Origin: CAVQCX01 sp963775335 | GTDB lineage: Bacteria; Pseudomonadota; Gammaproteobacteria; Chromatiales; Chromatiaceae | NCBI GenBank assembly: GCA_963775335.1 | Contig: CAVZIJ010000007.1 | Span: 70,006 to 134,005, forward strand | DNA: 64,000 nucleotides | Direction: 5' to 3' | Shown: piece after piece, positions 33,322 through 42,040 of the stretch | Layout: each line of letters begins with the position of its first letter | How positions within the stretch are numbered: the first letter of the stretch is position 1 | Translations under genes and position numbers: made by a program | Notes under the pieces: generated by a model | Databases searched by the model: none | The model's input: the letters and a program-made list of their open reading frames with translations, nothing else | What the model was told of the DNA's origin: nothing

Positions 33322-34291
33322 TCAGCGGCCCAGCAGCCGCCGCCTGATCGGTCGGACCGCAGCCATCAGGAGCCAAGACAGGCTCAGCCAGGCCGGCCAG
33401 CCGGTCCCCTCGGCGAGACCCTGCGCGGAGGACGGGGCAACCACGGCGATATGCCAGCCCAGGGCCGCCAGAAAAGCGTCAAGACCCAGGCCGAGCAGCA
33501 GGCTCGACACCAGAATCCCACCCAGATACACGGACGTCGCACGGCCTCCGAGCTCCTTGCGCACCAGCGCCAGCCCGGCGAGATTGGTCGCCGGACCGGC
33601 GAGCAGAAACACCAGCACGGTGCCCGGCGACACCCCGGCGAACAGCAGCCCGTGGGCCAGCGACGTGCTCGCGGTGGCGCAGACATAGAGGGGTACCGAG
33701 ATCAGGAGAATCGCCAGCATCGCAGGCAGCCCGGCCCCCCAGCGCCCGACGACATCCGGCGGCAGGAAGGTGACCACCAGCCCTGCCGCGAGTATGCCCG
33801 CCGCGAGCCAGCCGGCCAGGTCATCGACCAGATCGGAGAAGGCGTAACGCAGTCCATCCCCCAAGGCGGCGAAACGGCCCATGCGGCGGGCCCGGCCAGC
33901 AGGCAGCTCTTCGTCCGCACAGCCGCAGCAGGCACCCCCCTCACACGAGGGCCCCGCCTGGACGGGCAAGGTCAAGGGCCGGGGGTGCAGGGCTACGACG
34001 CTCCCAGGCACCGACCGGGAGCCCGGTCGCCACGGCGGACAGCACCGCGCCGAGGGGCCGGATGAGCGCCAGCACGGGGCCGAGCAGGGCCCAGGACAGG
34101 GCCACCGAATCGACCCCGGTCTCCGGCGTCGCGATCAGGAAGGAGGCTGTCGATGCCCGGGAGGCCCCGGCACGGGGCAGTGCAAAGGCCGCCGGCAACA
34201 CGCCGCAGGAGCACAGCGGCAACAGCGCCCCGATCACGGTAGCACGCACCACCGAAACCTCAGGGACAGACCACGGTTTCGGGTCTGTCAA
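33322..34291 (-). pseudogene. SO_0444-type Cu/Zn efflux permease, frameshifted and N-truncated
   Basis: On the minus strand ATVIGALLPLCSCGVLPAAF and FLIATPETGVDSVALSWALL are followed after about 34000, in another frame, by CEGGACCGCADEE, GLRYAFSDLVDDLAGWLAAG, PLYVCATASTSLAHGLLFAG and LVFLLAGPATNLAGLALV. This is the permease family with CSCG and CC-x-C metal motifs, named after SO_0444 and proposed to export copper or zinc. The first membrane segments are missing at 34291, where conjugation-gene DNA begins, and a frameshift separates the two parts near 33990. Confidence 0.78.
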
Positions 34292-34369
34292 TCCCCATCG
34301 AATAGCTCGATCGACTCAGGTTCTATCGTTGTCCGTGGCCGGCCGGTTTTCCCCGGCGTCTGGACGTGG

Positions 34370-34945
34370 TTGGTCATCGGCTACGAGGATCAGCTCACCG
34401 GGGCATATCTCTCCATGATGAGCCATATCAACGACCTGGTGGAGCGCCATCAGCGTGATGCGAGGGCCACGCTCGTGGTGACCGACGAAGGCCACATCAT
34501 CACCACCAACCCGCTGCTCGCCCGCTACGTGGTCAAGATCACCAAGATGTGGCGCAAGCTCGGCGCCTGGCTCTGGATCGCCACCCAGAATCTGGAGGAT
34601 TTTCCGGACGCGAGCCGGCGCATGCTCAACATGATGGAGTGGTGGCTGTGTCTGGCGATGCCCAAGGAGGAGGTCGAGCAGATCGCCCGCTTCAAGGACC
34701 GCAGCGCCGAGCAGCGAAGCCTCCTGCTCTCCGCCCGCAAGGAGCCCGGCAAGTACGTCGAGGGCGTGGTGCTCGCCGACAACCTCGAGGCGCTGTTTCG
34801 CAGTGTGCGGCCGCCGCTCACGCTCGCCATGACCGAGAAGCACGAGAAGGCCGAGCGGGCTCAGATCATGCGCGAGCGCGGCTGCAGCGAGTTGGAGGCG
34901 GCCACCGTGGTGGCGGAACGTCTCGCGGCTCGGGAGGAACCCTGA
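34370..34945 (+). pseudogene. C-terminal fragment of a conjugative-transfer ATPase (VirB4/TraC type)
   Basis: LVVTDEGHIITTNPLLARYV (Walker B region), WRKLGAWLWIATQNLEDFPD, ASRRMLNMMEWWLCLAMPKE and SLLLSARKEPGKYVEG match the end of the PFL_4706-type conjugative transfer ATPase. Walker A and the N-terminal two thirds are missing; the frame becomes unrelated upstream of about 34370. It ends normally at 34945. With the fragment at 27260 this shows a deleted integrative conjugative element. Confidence 0.82.
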
Positions 34946-35029
34946 AGCCGCGACGACAGGCCCGCGGTTGTCGCTCGCCCGCGGGAAGAGTACAGTTGGA
35001 CGTACTACTAACGGTACGTCGAGGTTGCC

Positions 35030-35311
35030 ATGTCCAAGCTGAGGGTCGATGAGGATATCCGCCCGCTGTCCGAGTTCCGGGCCGGGGTGGCCTCCTTCGT
35101 CAAGCAGGTCCATGAGAGCCGCCGGCCGATGGTGCTCACCCAGCGCGGCCGCGGGGTTGCGGTGCTGATGGACGTGGGCGAGTTCGAGCGGATGCAGGAG
35201 CGCCTGGAGATCCTCGAAGACGTCTATCGCGCCGAGGAGCAGCTCGCCGCCGGCGAAGGCGTGGACCACGAGGCGGCCAGGGCGCGGGTCCTGAAAGGGC
35301 TTGAGCGGTGA
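35030..35311 (+). CDS. Phd/YefM-family antitoxin
   Basis: 93 residues from ATG 35030. DIRPLSEFRAGVASFVKQVH, RPMVLTQRGRGVAVLMDVGE and FERMQERLEILEDVYRAEEQ are typical of Phd/YefM antitoxins, with an N-terminal DNA-binding fold and a C-terminal toxin-binding helix. The stop overlaps the ATG of a RelE/ParE-like toxin (at 35308) that is cut short. The imperfect inverted repeat around GTACTACTAACGGTAC at about 35000-35015 may be its operator. Confidence 0.87.
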   Translation: MSKLRVDEDIRPLSEFRAGVASFVKQVHESRRPMVLTQRGRGVAVLMDVGEFERMQERLEILEDVYRAEEQLAAGEGVDHEAARARVLKGLER

Positions 35312-35352
35312 GGATCTCGTGGTCCCCGCTCGCGCTGGAGCGAGTCGAGGAC
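35308..35352 (+). pseudogene. Truncated RelE/ParE-type toxin (first ~15 residues only)
   Basis: MRISWSPLALERVEDM is the start of a ParE/RelE toxin. It directly follows the antitoxin with an overlapping ATGA. After about 15 codons the frame enters a palindromic element, GGGGTC-T-GACCCC at 35363-35375, and then reads into the glycosyltransferase gene. The toxin is destroyed, leaving an orphan antitoxin. Confidence 0.65.
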
Positions 35353-35400
35353 ATGGATGAAAGGGGTCTGACCCCATTATTCGCTCCCGGAGCGCAACGG

Positions 35401-36609
35401 ATGAAGGAGCCCCCCGATCTGGAGCTGCAACCAAGCGCCCCCACGCCAATGCGCCTGGTAATCGAGATAAACTGGAGTCAAAACGATGGCGGCGCCCGGC
35501 GCGTCGCGGCGAACGTCACGCGGCTGCTCGCGCAGCGGCAAGAATGGGAACTGTGCGTATTGACGAACGCGCCGAACAGCCTGTTTTCCGGTGCAGCGGT
35601 AGATCAGCGCGTTCTGCGTGCGCCGCCATTCATGCCGCAGGTGCTCTGGGATCAATTTTTCTTTCCCCACCTCCTGGTGCCCTTGTTGCTCAGACGCCTG
35701 CGCCCACAGCTTTCCCTGTTCACCAACAACCTGATGCCGATCTGGGGGGCAGGGCGCGCGATCGTGATCATGCACGACCTGACGCCATTCGTTATTCCCG
35801 AGACCTACTACGCGGTCCACGGCCTCTATCAGAGGTGGTACATGCGCCGCGCCGCGCGGCGCGCCGCCCACATCATCACGGTGTCCGAGCACTCGAAATC
35901 GGACATCCTCAGGATTCTCGGGGTGGCGGAGACTAATGTCTCGGTCATACGATTAGGCGCAGATCTTCCGAAGCCAGCCCCTGCTTCAGGCCCCGACCTT
36001 CCCGTCGAATGGGGCATAGACGACCTTCCTTTTGTTCTCTATGTCGGCGCCCTGCACCCACGCAAGAATCTGGGTCGTCTGCTCGCGGCGTTCGTCCAGA
36101 TCAAGACGCAGCTGTCGATCCCGCACCGACTGGTGATTGTCGGCGCCGCCCGCTGGAAACGGACCCATGCGCTGGACGACGCGCTATCCGGGCCCTACGG
36201 AGACGACATCATCGTTGCGGGTCAAGTCGATGACGGGACGCTTGCTCACCTGTACCGCTGCTGTGACGTCTTCGTCTACCCTTCCCTATACGAGGGTTTC
36301 GGCCTGCCTGTCCTGGAGGCGATGTCGATGGGGGCGCCGGTCGTGACCTCCGAAGGGTCAGCGCTCGCCGAGCTGGCCGGCGATGCCGCGCTGCTCGTCG
36401 ATCCGCATGACGTGACGAGCATCCGTGACGGGATCGCCGCGGTCATCTCGGACTCGGCCTTGCGCGAGACACTGCGAGCCAAGGGGTTGGAGCGCGCAGC
36501 AGAGTTTTCCTGGGAACGCACCGCGGCGGACACCATGAGCGTAATCCGGGCGCAGTTTGAAAGGCCCGGCGATTCAACAGTCGCACCTAAGGAATTCAAG
36601 AGCCTGTGA
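35401..36609 (+). CDS. Glycosyltransferase family 4
   Basis: 402 residues from ATG 35401, which has GGAG about 9 bp upstream; ATG 35449 (MRLVIEINWSQNDGGARRVA) is an alternative. It has a GT-B fold: the N-terminal half has HDLTPFVIPETYYAVH, the C-terminal half VLYVGALHPRKNLGRLLAAF and the nucleotide-sugar site SLYEGFGLPVLEAMSMGAPV with EGF-LPVLEAM. It probably adds a sugar to a lipid-linked oligosaccharide in a surface polysaccharide. GTGA overlaps link it to the phosphodiesterase-like gene at 36606. Confidence 0.9.
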   Translation: MKEPPDLELQPSAPTPMRLVIEINWSQNDGGARRVAANVTRLLAQRQEWELCVLTNAPNSLFSGAAVDQRVLRAPPFMPQVLWDQFFFPHLLVPLLLRRLRPQLSLFTNNLMPIWGAGRAIVIMHDLTPFVIPETYYAVHGLYQRWYMRRAARRAAHIITVSEHSKSDILRILGVAETNVSVIRLGADLPKPAPASGPDLPVEWGIDDLPFVLYVGALHPRKNLGRLLAAFVQIKTQLSIPHRLVIVGAARWKRTHALDDALSGPYGDDIIVAGQVDDGTLAHLYRCCDVFVYPSLYEGFGLPVLEAMSMGAPVVTSEGSALAELAGDAALLVDPHDVTSIRDGIAAVISDSALRETLRAKGLERAAEFSWERTAADTMSVIRAQFERPGDSTVAPKEFKSL

Positions 36610-38171
36610 CCGCTCCACGAGTCATCTGCATCTGTCTGGATAGCGCCGAGAAAGGCCTGCTGCTCGCATGGGCGGGGCGCGGCGAGCTGCCGAACCTTGA
36701 GGCATTGCTAAATCGCTCGGCGTGGAGTGCGACCCTGCCGCAGAACAGCGGACTCTACGTCGGCCCGATCTGGCCATCGTTCAACACCGGGCAAAAACTC
36801 GAGACCCACGGCAAGTACGCCGAGCGTCAGCTGATCCCAGGGACCTACGAGGTGCGCAAGGTACTGCTGTCCGAGATCGGCGGAGCCCCATTCTGGGTCC
36901 GCCTGGGCGAGCGGGGTCACCGCACCGCTGTGATCGACCTTGCGAAGAGCGCGGTGGATGGCCGGGTCAACGGGATTCAGATCGCCGCCTGGGGGGCGCA
37001 CGACGCCGACTACTTCGACGAATTGCGTTTCCCGGAGGCCATGATGCAGACCCTGCCGGAGGAGCTCGGACCGGAGATCATCGCAAGGTGGCCCCCTCGC
37101 GCATTTGGCTGGTCCGATCTGGCCATTGGAGACGGTAGCGGCGAGGCGATCGGTCGATTTCGCGACAGCCTGCTGGGGAAGATCCGCACGCGAACGAGCA
37201 TGGCGTTGGATCTGCTCGGCCGCGAGGAGTGGCCGCTGTTCATGGTCAGCTACGGAGAGAGCCATAGTGTGGGCCACCACTGTTGGCATCTCACCGATGA
37301 AACGACGTGGAATTTCGACAAGCAGCTTCAGGGCCGCATCGGCGATCCGGTGAAGGACGTCTACAAGGCGATCGACGACGCAATCGGCGCCCTCGCCGGC
37401 AGGGCTAATCCGCAAACCTACGTCGCACTCTTCTCCAGTCTTGGCATGGGGCCCCACATCTCCGGACAGCCTGTGATCGACACGATCCTGCGTCGACTCG
37501 ATCGAAGCCGCAGCGCCCGCACGCTGGCCTATCAAGGGGCTCGGGAGGTCTGGCATCTTCTCCCCCTGGCGCTCCGGACGAAGCTGCGCTCGCCTCAGGA
37601 GACCAGCCGGAACCTGCTCCTCGCACGAGAGCGTGCGTCCAGGCGCTTCTTCGCGCTCCACAGCAACGCGGACTTCGGGGCGGTCAGGATCAACCTGGAG
37701 GGACGCGAGCCGAACGGCAAGGTCTCGCCGGGAAGAGACTTCGATCGAGTCTGCGGCGAGCTGACCGAAGCGCTGCTGGAGGTGATGAACGACGAGACCG
37801 GCGAGCGGCTGGTCGAGCGGGTCATCCGCAGCGACGCACTCTATCGACGCCGTCCCGACGACAGCCTCCCGGACCTGATGGTGGAATGGCGGAAATCCCA
37901 TCCGATCCGCGCCGTCAGCTCGCCGCGCATCGGCCGGATTCGTGTCGACAGCAGGGAGCGGCGCACCGGCGATCACCGTCCGGAGGGCCTGTTCTGCCTG
38001 GCCGGCCCGGGCATCCGGCCCGGTCGGCTGGGTCGGCCGTTGTCGGTGCTGGAGCTGGCGCCGACGCTGTGCGCGTTGCTCGGTGAATCGTTCGACGCCC
38101 TCGACGCCCGACCTGCGAAGGAGCTGCTCCCGCACGGAGCCGCCCCTCAGCGACCGGTCAGCTCGGCATAG
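36606..38171 (+). CDS. Alkaline-phosphatase-superfamily protein (type I phosphodiesterase-like), copy 1
   Basis: 521 residues from GTG 36606, overlapping the glycosyltransferase stop (GTGA). The N-terminus VICICLDSAEKGLLLAW gives a metal-binding Asp, and VGPIWPSFNTGQ holds the candidate nucleophile. YGESHSVGHHCWH carries metal-ligand histidines, and the end has RRTGDHRPEGLFCLAGPGIR. Members of this superfamily cleave phosphodiester or nucleotide bonds. A homologue lies at 39371-40867 on the other strand, also next to a glycosyltransferase, so a role in surface-glycan phosphate chemistry is likely but not proven. Its last 25 bp overlap the convergent gene. Confidence 0.82.
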   Translation: MTAPRVICICLDSAEKGLLLAWAGRGELPNLEALLNRSAWSATLPQNSGLYVGPIWPSFNTGQKLETHGKYAERQLIPGTYEVRKVLLSEIGGAPFWVRLGERGHRTAVIDLAKSAVDGRVNGIQIAAWGAHDADYFDELRFPEAMMQTLPEELGPEIIARWPPRAFGWSDLAIGDGSGEAIGRFRDSLLGKIRTRTSMALDLLGREEWPLFMVSYGESHSVGHHCWHLTDETTWNFDKQLQGRIGDPVKDVYKAIDDAIGALAGRANPQTYVALFSSLGMGPHISGQPVIDTILRRLDRSRSARTLAYQGAREVWHLLPLALRTKLRSPQETSRNLLLARERASRRFFALHSNADFGAVRINLEGREPNGKVSPGRDFDRVCGELTEALLEVMNDETGERLVERVIRSDALYRRRPDDSLPDLMVEWRKSHPIRAVSSPRIGRIRVDSRERRTGDHRPEGLFCLAGPGIRPGRLGRPLSVLELAPTLCALLGESFDALDARPAKELLPHGAAPQRPVSSA

Positions 38172-39364
38172 AGGCCCAGGTAGTCATCTACGAGCCGATC
38201 CGGCCTGAATCGAGCGGCCATGGCGGCGGCCCCCTGTGCAAGCTCTATGAGCATCGATGGCTGCTCGATCAAGCTCGCGACGAGCGAGCGCAGCTCTTCG
38301 GGCTGTTCAGGGTCATAGCAGTAGCCCGTCTTACCCTCGTCGATCACTTCGGGGCTTCCACCGCGCCGGGTCGCGATCACGGGCAGGCCGTGACAATAGG
38401 CCTCGAACAGCGTCCGCGACAGCGGCTCTTCCCACAACGAGGGCACCACCAACAGGTCGACCTGCTCGAACAGCACCTCCGGCCTGACCCAACCGAGGAA
38501 CCTCACCCTTTCCGACCCGAGCCTTCCCTTCAGTCCGCGCTCGTAGCGCGGGTCTCCGGCACCTGCTACAACGACGTTTACGCGGTCGTCGCGCAGGAGC
38601 GTGTCCAGCGTGTCGAGGAGCCGGTGCAGCCCCTTGGCAGGGATCAGCTTGCCGAGATAACCCAGCTGTAGCGGGCGCCCTCGGCCCCCTGTTTTGGCCC
38701 TGTGGGCCAGGCGCGGCGCCTCGCAGGCGTTGTAGATCGTCCGACGGACCCGGGCGCCGGTGAAGAATCCCAGGTCGAGGTGTCGCTGCAGTATGAAGTT
38801 GCTGTTGCCGATCACCGCGTCGACCCGGCGCGACGCCCCCTTGCGCGTCATCGCGTAGAGGCGGCAGGCCAGGCACTGCCTCTGGCAAGGGCTCCCCGCT
38901 TTGATCATCTGGGCCCGGGGACAGAGAAGCTGGTAATCGCGCAACGTATGCACCAGCGGCAGCCCGCGCGACCGGATCGCACCCCAGCATAATGCGCTCA
39001 GCCCCAGAAGATTGTTGGTGTGCGCCAAGTCCGGCCGCAGCTGGTCGAGCACCCGAAGGAGTCGCCGGCGCCCGGCCAGGCTCCAGCTCTCCTGTATGTG
39101 CCAGAGGGGTTTTGCCCAGGCCGGCAGCCCGCGCCACGGGTACCGGGGATCGGGGGCGATCGGCCACCGAAGCCCCGGGGCGGGCAGGTATACCACCCGG
39201 ACGCCGTCGATCCACTCGGTACCGGCCCGCTCGCCCGCTGCAAGGCATATCACCGAGACATCGACACCGCGACCCACCAGGCCGTCGGCCAGGACCTTCA
39301 GGGATCGCTCTGCCCCGCCCTCCAGATCCGGCGCATAGTGGGTGTTTATCAGGGCGACGTGCAT
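38147..39364 (-). CDS. Glycosyltransferase family 4
   Basis: 405 residues on the minus strand. The start INTHYAPDLEGGAERSLKVL is typical of GT4. LVHTLRDYQLLCPRAQMIKA with a Cys-rich CQRQCLACRLYAM segment, LGYLGKLIPAKGLHRLLDTL and PSLWEEPLSRTLFEAYCHGL complete the GT-B fold. It sits 6 bp downstream of the phosphodiesterase-like gene (39371-40867) in the same direction and converges on the other pair, overlapping it by 25 bp. Confidence 0.92.
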   Translation of the reverse strand: MHVALINTHYAPDLEGGAERSLKVLADGLVGRGVDVSVICLAAGERAGTEWIDGVRVVYLPAPGLRWPIAPDPRYPWRGLPAWAKPLWHIQESWSLAGRRRLLRVLDQLRPDLAHTNNLLGLSALCWGAIRSRGLPLVHTLRDYQLLCPRAQMIKAGSPCQRQCLACRLYAMTRKGASRRVDAVIGNSNFILQRHLDLGFFTGARVRRTIYNACEAPRLAHRAKTGGRGRPLQLGYLGKLIPAKGLHRLLDTLDTLLRDDRVNVVVAGAGDPRYERGLKGRLGSERVRFLGWVRPEVLFEQVDLLVVPSLWEEPLSRTLFEAYCHGLPVIATRRGGSPEVIDEGKTGYCYDPEQPEELRSLVASLIEQPSMLIELAQGAAAMAARFRPDRLVDDYLGLYAELTGR

Positions 39365-39370
39365 CGGGCC

Positions 39371-40867
39371 TCAGTCGGCGAGCGCGCCGATGGCGCGGCC
39401 GTCGAGCCCCGGCGCCTCCACTCCGAGCATTCGACAAAAGGTCGGCGCAAGATCCTCCACGTCGATCGGCGGCAGCTCGGTGCCGCCGGCAAGCCGGGCT
39501 CCCTGCACAAGAAGCAGCCCCGCGTTCTGGTGGTCGCCGGTACGGGTACCGAGGTAGGGGACCTCCACCAGCGCCTTAGCGGGTATCTGCGCCGAGTCGA
39601 TGAAGCTGTCCCTGTTCCATTCGACGAAGAAGTCCGGCAGCTCATGCTGCACGCCCTGCTCGTACCAATCCTGGAGCCGCCAGAGGTGCCGAGCCAGCTT
39701 CGCCCCGGTCCGCGGATTGATCAAGAGGGAGAGCTGGCCGTCCAGCTCGTCGTAAAGGGCGTCCATCTCAGCGCCGGGGGCCACCCGCCCTGCCGGCTCA
39801 CGTCCCTTGAGGTTCACGCGAATCCCTCCGTAGACACCGTTGTTCGGGACCTGGAAGCAGCGCCGACCCGCCCGGTCGCCCCCGAGCAGATCCTCCCGGA
39901 CCCGGTTCTGAAGCGGCTTCAGAAACCCACGGACAGGCATCGGAAGCAGCTCCCAGGCGTGGATCAGCACCCGGTAGATCCTGCCTCGCGTCTGGGGCGT
40001 CCGCATCAGGGCACGCAGGATGTCGTCGAGGAAGTACGTCGCCGCGTAGTTCGAGCGCATCCCGTGGCTCGCCAGAACGAAGGCGGTGACGTCCGGGCCC
40101 GCGGCATCGATCAGCATGCCCACCTCACGATCCAGGGCCTTGTAGACCGTCAGGAGCGGGTCTCCGAGCGCCGCTGCCAGCAACTCGCTGTGGTGCGGGT
40201 GTGTCGGGTCGTGGATATGCCAGCACTGGTGTCCCACGCAATGCGTTTCACTGAATACGGTCCCAAAGAAATCCCATCCGCCCAGGGCCAGCAACTCCCT
40301 CGAGAGCCTCCCTTTAGACTCGACGCGGCGCAGCAGCCCGTCTCTAAGCTTGCGAAATTCGCCGATTCCGCGCCCCGGTCGGTCGCATGGCCCTACCGGG
40401 TCCGTGCCGTAACGACGGCGGATGTCCTCCGCCAAGGGCTCCGGCCACCCATGAAAACCCACCTTCCAGTCCGCATCGTGGGTCCCCCAGTCGACCAGGT
40501 GAAACCCATTGATGTCCCGAGTGACCCGGCTCTTCGGCACGTCGATGATACCGACGCGCTTTCCCGCGTCGCTCAGGTGCCGCCAGAACGGGACGCCAGG
40601 GATGTCCGACGTGTCCATCTCCCGGGTCTCGTAGGTGCCTGGGATCAGCTGCCGATAGGCGAAACGGCCGTGCTTGACCGCCCGCCAGCCGGTGTAAAAA
40701 GACGGCCAGACCGCCCCGACGAACAAACCGGGAGGGTTGCGGGTTACCGCTCGCGCGCCCTGTTCCAGCAACCGTGCAAACACGGGCAGCTCGCCGGCCC
40801 CGGACCATTGAACAATGAGGTCCTTGTCGGCGGAATCGAGCCCCACAAAAAGGATCTTTGTGCTCAC
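39371..40867 (-). CDS. Alkaline-phosphatase-superfamily protein (type I phosphodiesterase-like), copy 2
   Basis: 498 residues from GTG 40867 with GAGGAG upstream. It parallels the protein at 36606: ILFVGLDSADKDLIVQWSGA, FVGAVWPSFYTGWRAVKHGR, YRQLIPGTYETREMD, FSETHCVGHQCWHIHDP, NLKGREPAGRVAPGAEMDAL and RTGDHQNAGLLLVQGARL. The conserved Asp, candidate nucleophile (Ser/Thr in PSFYTG) and His ligands are present. The substrate is unknown; it is paired with the glycosyltransferase at 38147. Confidence 0.82.
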   Translation of the reverse strand: MSTKILFVGLDSADKDLIVQWSGAGELPVFARLLEQGARAVTRNPPGLFVGAVWPSFYTGWRAVKHGRFAYRQLIPGTYETREMDTSDIPGVPFWRHLSDAGKRVGIIDVPKSRVTRDINGFHLVDWGTHDADWKVGFHGWPEPLAEDIRRRYGTDPVGPCDRPGRGIGEFRKLRDGLLRRVESKGRLSRELLALGGWDFFGTVFSETHCVGHQCWHIHDPTHPHHSELLAAALGDPLLTVYKALDREVGMLIDAAGPDVTAFVLASHGMRSNYAATYFLDDILRALMRTPQTRGRIYRVLIHAWELLPMPVRGFLKPLQNRVREDLLGGDRAGRRCFQVPNNGVYGGIRVNLKGREPAGRVAPGAEMDALYDELDGQLSLLINPRTGAKLARHLWRLQDWYEQGVQHELPDFFVEWNRDSFIDSAQIPAKALVEVPYLGTRTGDHQNAGLLLVQGARLAGGTELPPIDVEDLAPTFCRMLGVEAPGLDGRAIGALAD

Positions 40868-40931
40868 CGTTGCGCTCCTCGGGAGGATTTCCAGGACTCA
40901 GGCGTATCAACGCCAGATCCGAGACACGTAC

Positions 40932-42033
40932 CCTAGCCCATCTTTAACACGTCACCCCCCATTTTCGCCGATTTTGGGCCGATTTCTGGGATCGCGGCTG
41001 GGCTGTATTCAGTAAAATCAATGACATAAGATTCTGGCCGCCGCGCCAGAGCCCGTGACGAGCACGCACAGAGCCCCGAGGCGCCCGATTATCAGCGCGT
41101 GGATCTACACGCGCTGGAGCTGGTGCGCCCGCGCAGTGTGTCGCTCGAGCACGTGGCCCTGGAAGCGGTGCGCCAGGTGGGATTGGACAACAAGCTCGCG
41201 GCGCTGGGATTTACCCGACCTCAGTGTGCCGCGGCCATCGGCACGGTCATTGGGCGCATGGTCAGTCCGGGCAGCGAGCTACACACCCACGCGTGGCTGC
41301 AGCAGCACAGTGCGCTTGGCGAGTTGATCGCCTACGATTTCTCGGCGATAAGCCTGATGTAGCTCTACCGTGTTTCGGATCAGCTGCTGCACAATAAGCC
41401 AGCGCTGGAGGAGTTTTTGTACACGCGTGAGCGCACGGGTCAATCGACTGGTCAATGCCGACACGGGCGAGGTGCAGCTGTACTGCCACTCGGCGCAGCG
41501 CGAGACGCAGGATCGGGGCATCGACGAGCTCTTTGCCAAACGTTTCGAGGTCGCATTAGACAAGCTCGCCCGCGGTCTGCACAAGACGCGGTGTTTCGCA
41601 GTCTCAAATCCGAGCTCGGTCTACGCCCGGTGTTTCATCAGAAGACCGATCGCGTGAGCGCGCACCTGTTCATCTCGGTGCTCGCCTACCACTTGATGCA
41701 CATGATTCGCTTTCAGCTCAAGGCCTGCGAGATTGACCTGAGCTGGGAAGGGGTGCGCCGCCAGCTCGCCGGTCAGGACCGGGTCACCGGCGAGCTCAAA
41801 TGCGCCGACGGGGCCATCGCGCACATCCGCAAGAGCACCCGTGCCGAGCCTCGCCAGCAGCTCATCTACGATGCCCTCGGGATATCGGACCGCCCGGGCG
41901 GAACGGAGAAGACCGTCATCGACGTGCGCCCGCAGGCGACAACAACCCTGTAGTGCCATAACGGCATCCCGCAGAACGCTAACTCATTGAAAACATGAAT
42001 AATTGCCGGACCCTATGTTAAAGATGGGCTAGG
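40932..42033 (+). mobile_element. Decayed IS1634-like element with 18-bp terminal inverted repeats
   Basis: CCTAGCCCATCTTTAACA at 40932-40949 is repeated exactly as the reverse complement at 42016-42033, delimiting about 1.1 kb. Inside are broken transposase pieces on the plus strand: LEHVALEAVRQVGLDNKLAA and IGRMVSPGSELHTHAWL (stop at 41362), LYRVSDQLLHNKPALEEFLY, and VSAHLFISVLAYHLMHMIRF with WEGVRRQLAGQDRVTGELK ending 41953. These resemble IS1634/IS4-group transposases. At least one frame change and internal loss make it inactive. Confidence 0.8.
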
Positions 42034-42040
42034 ATCTCCC

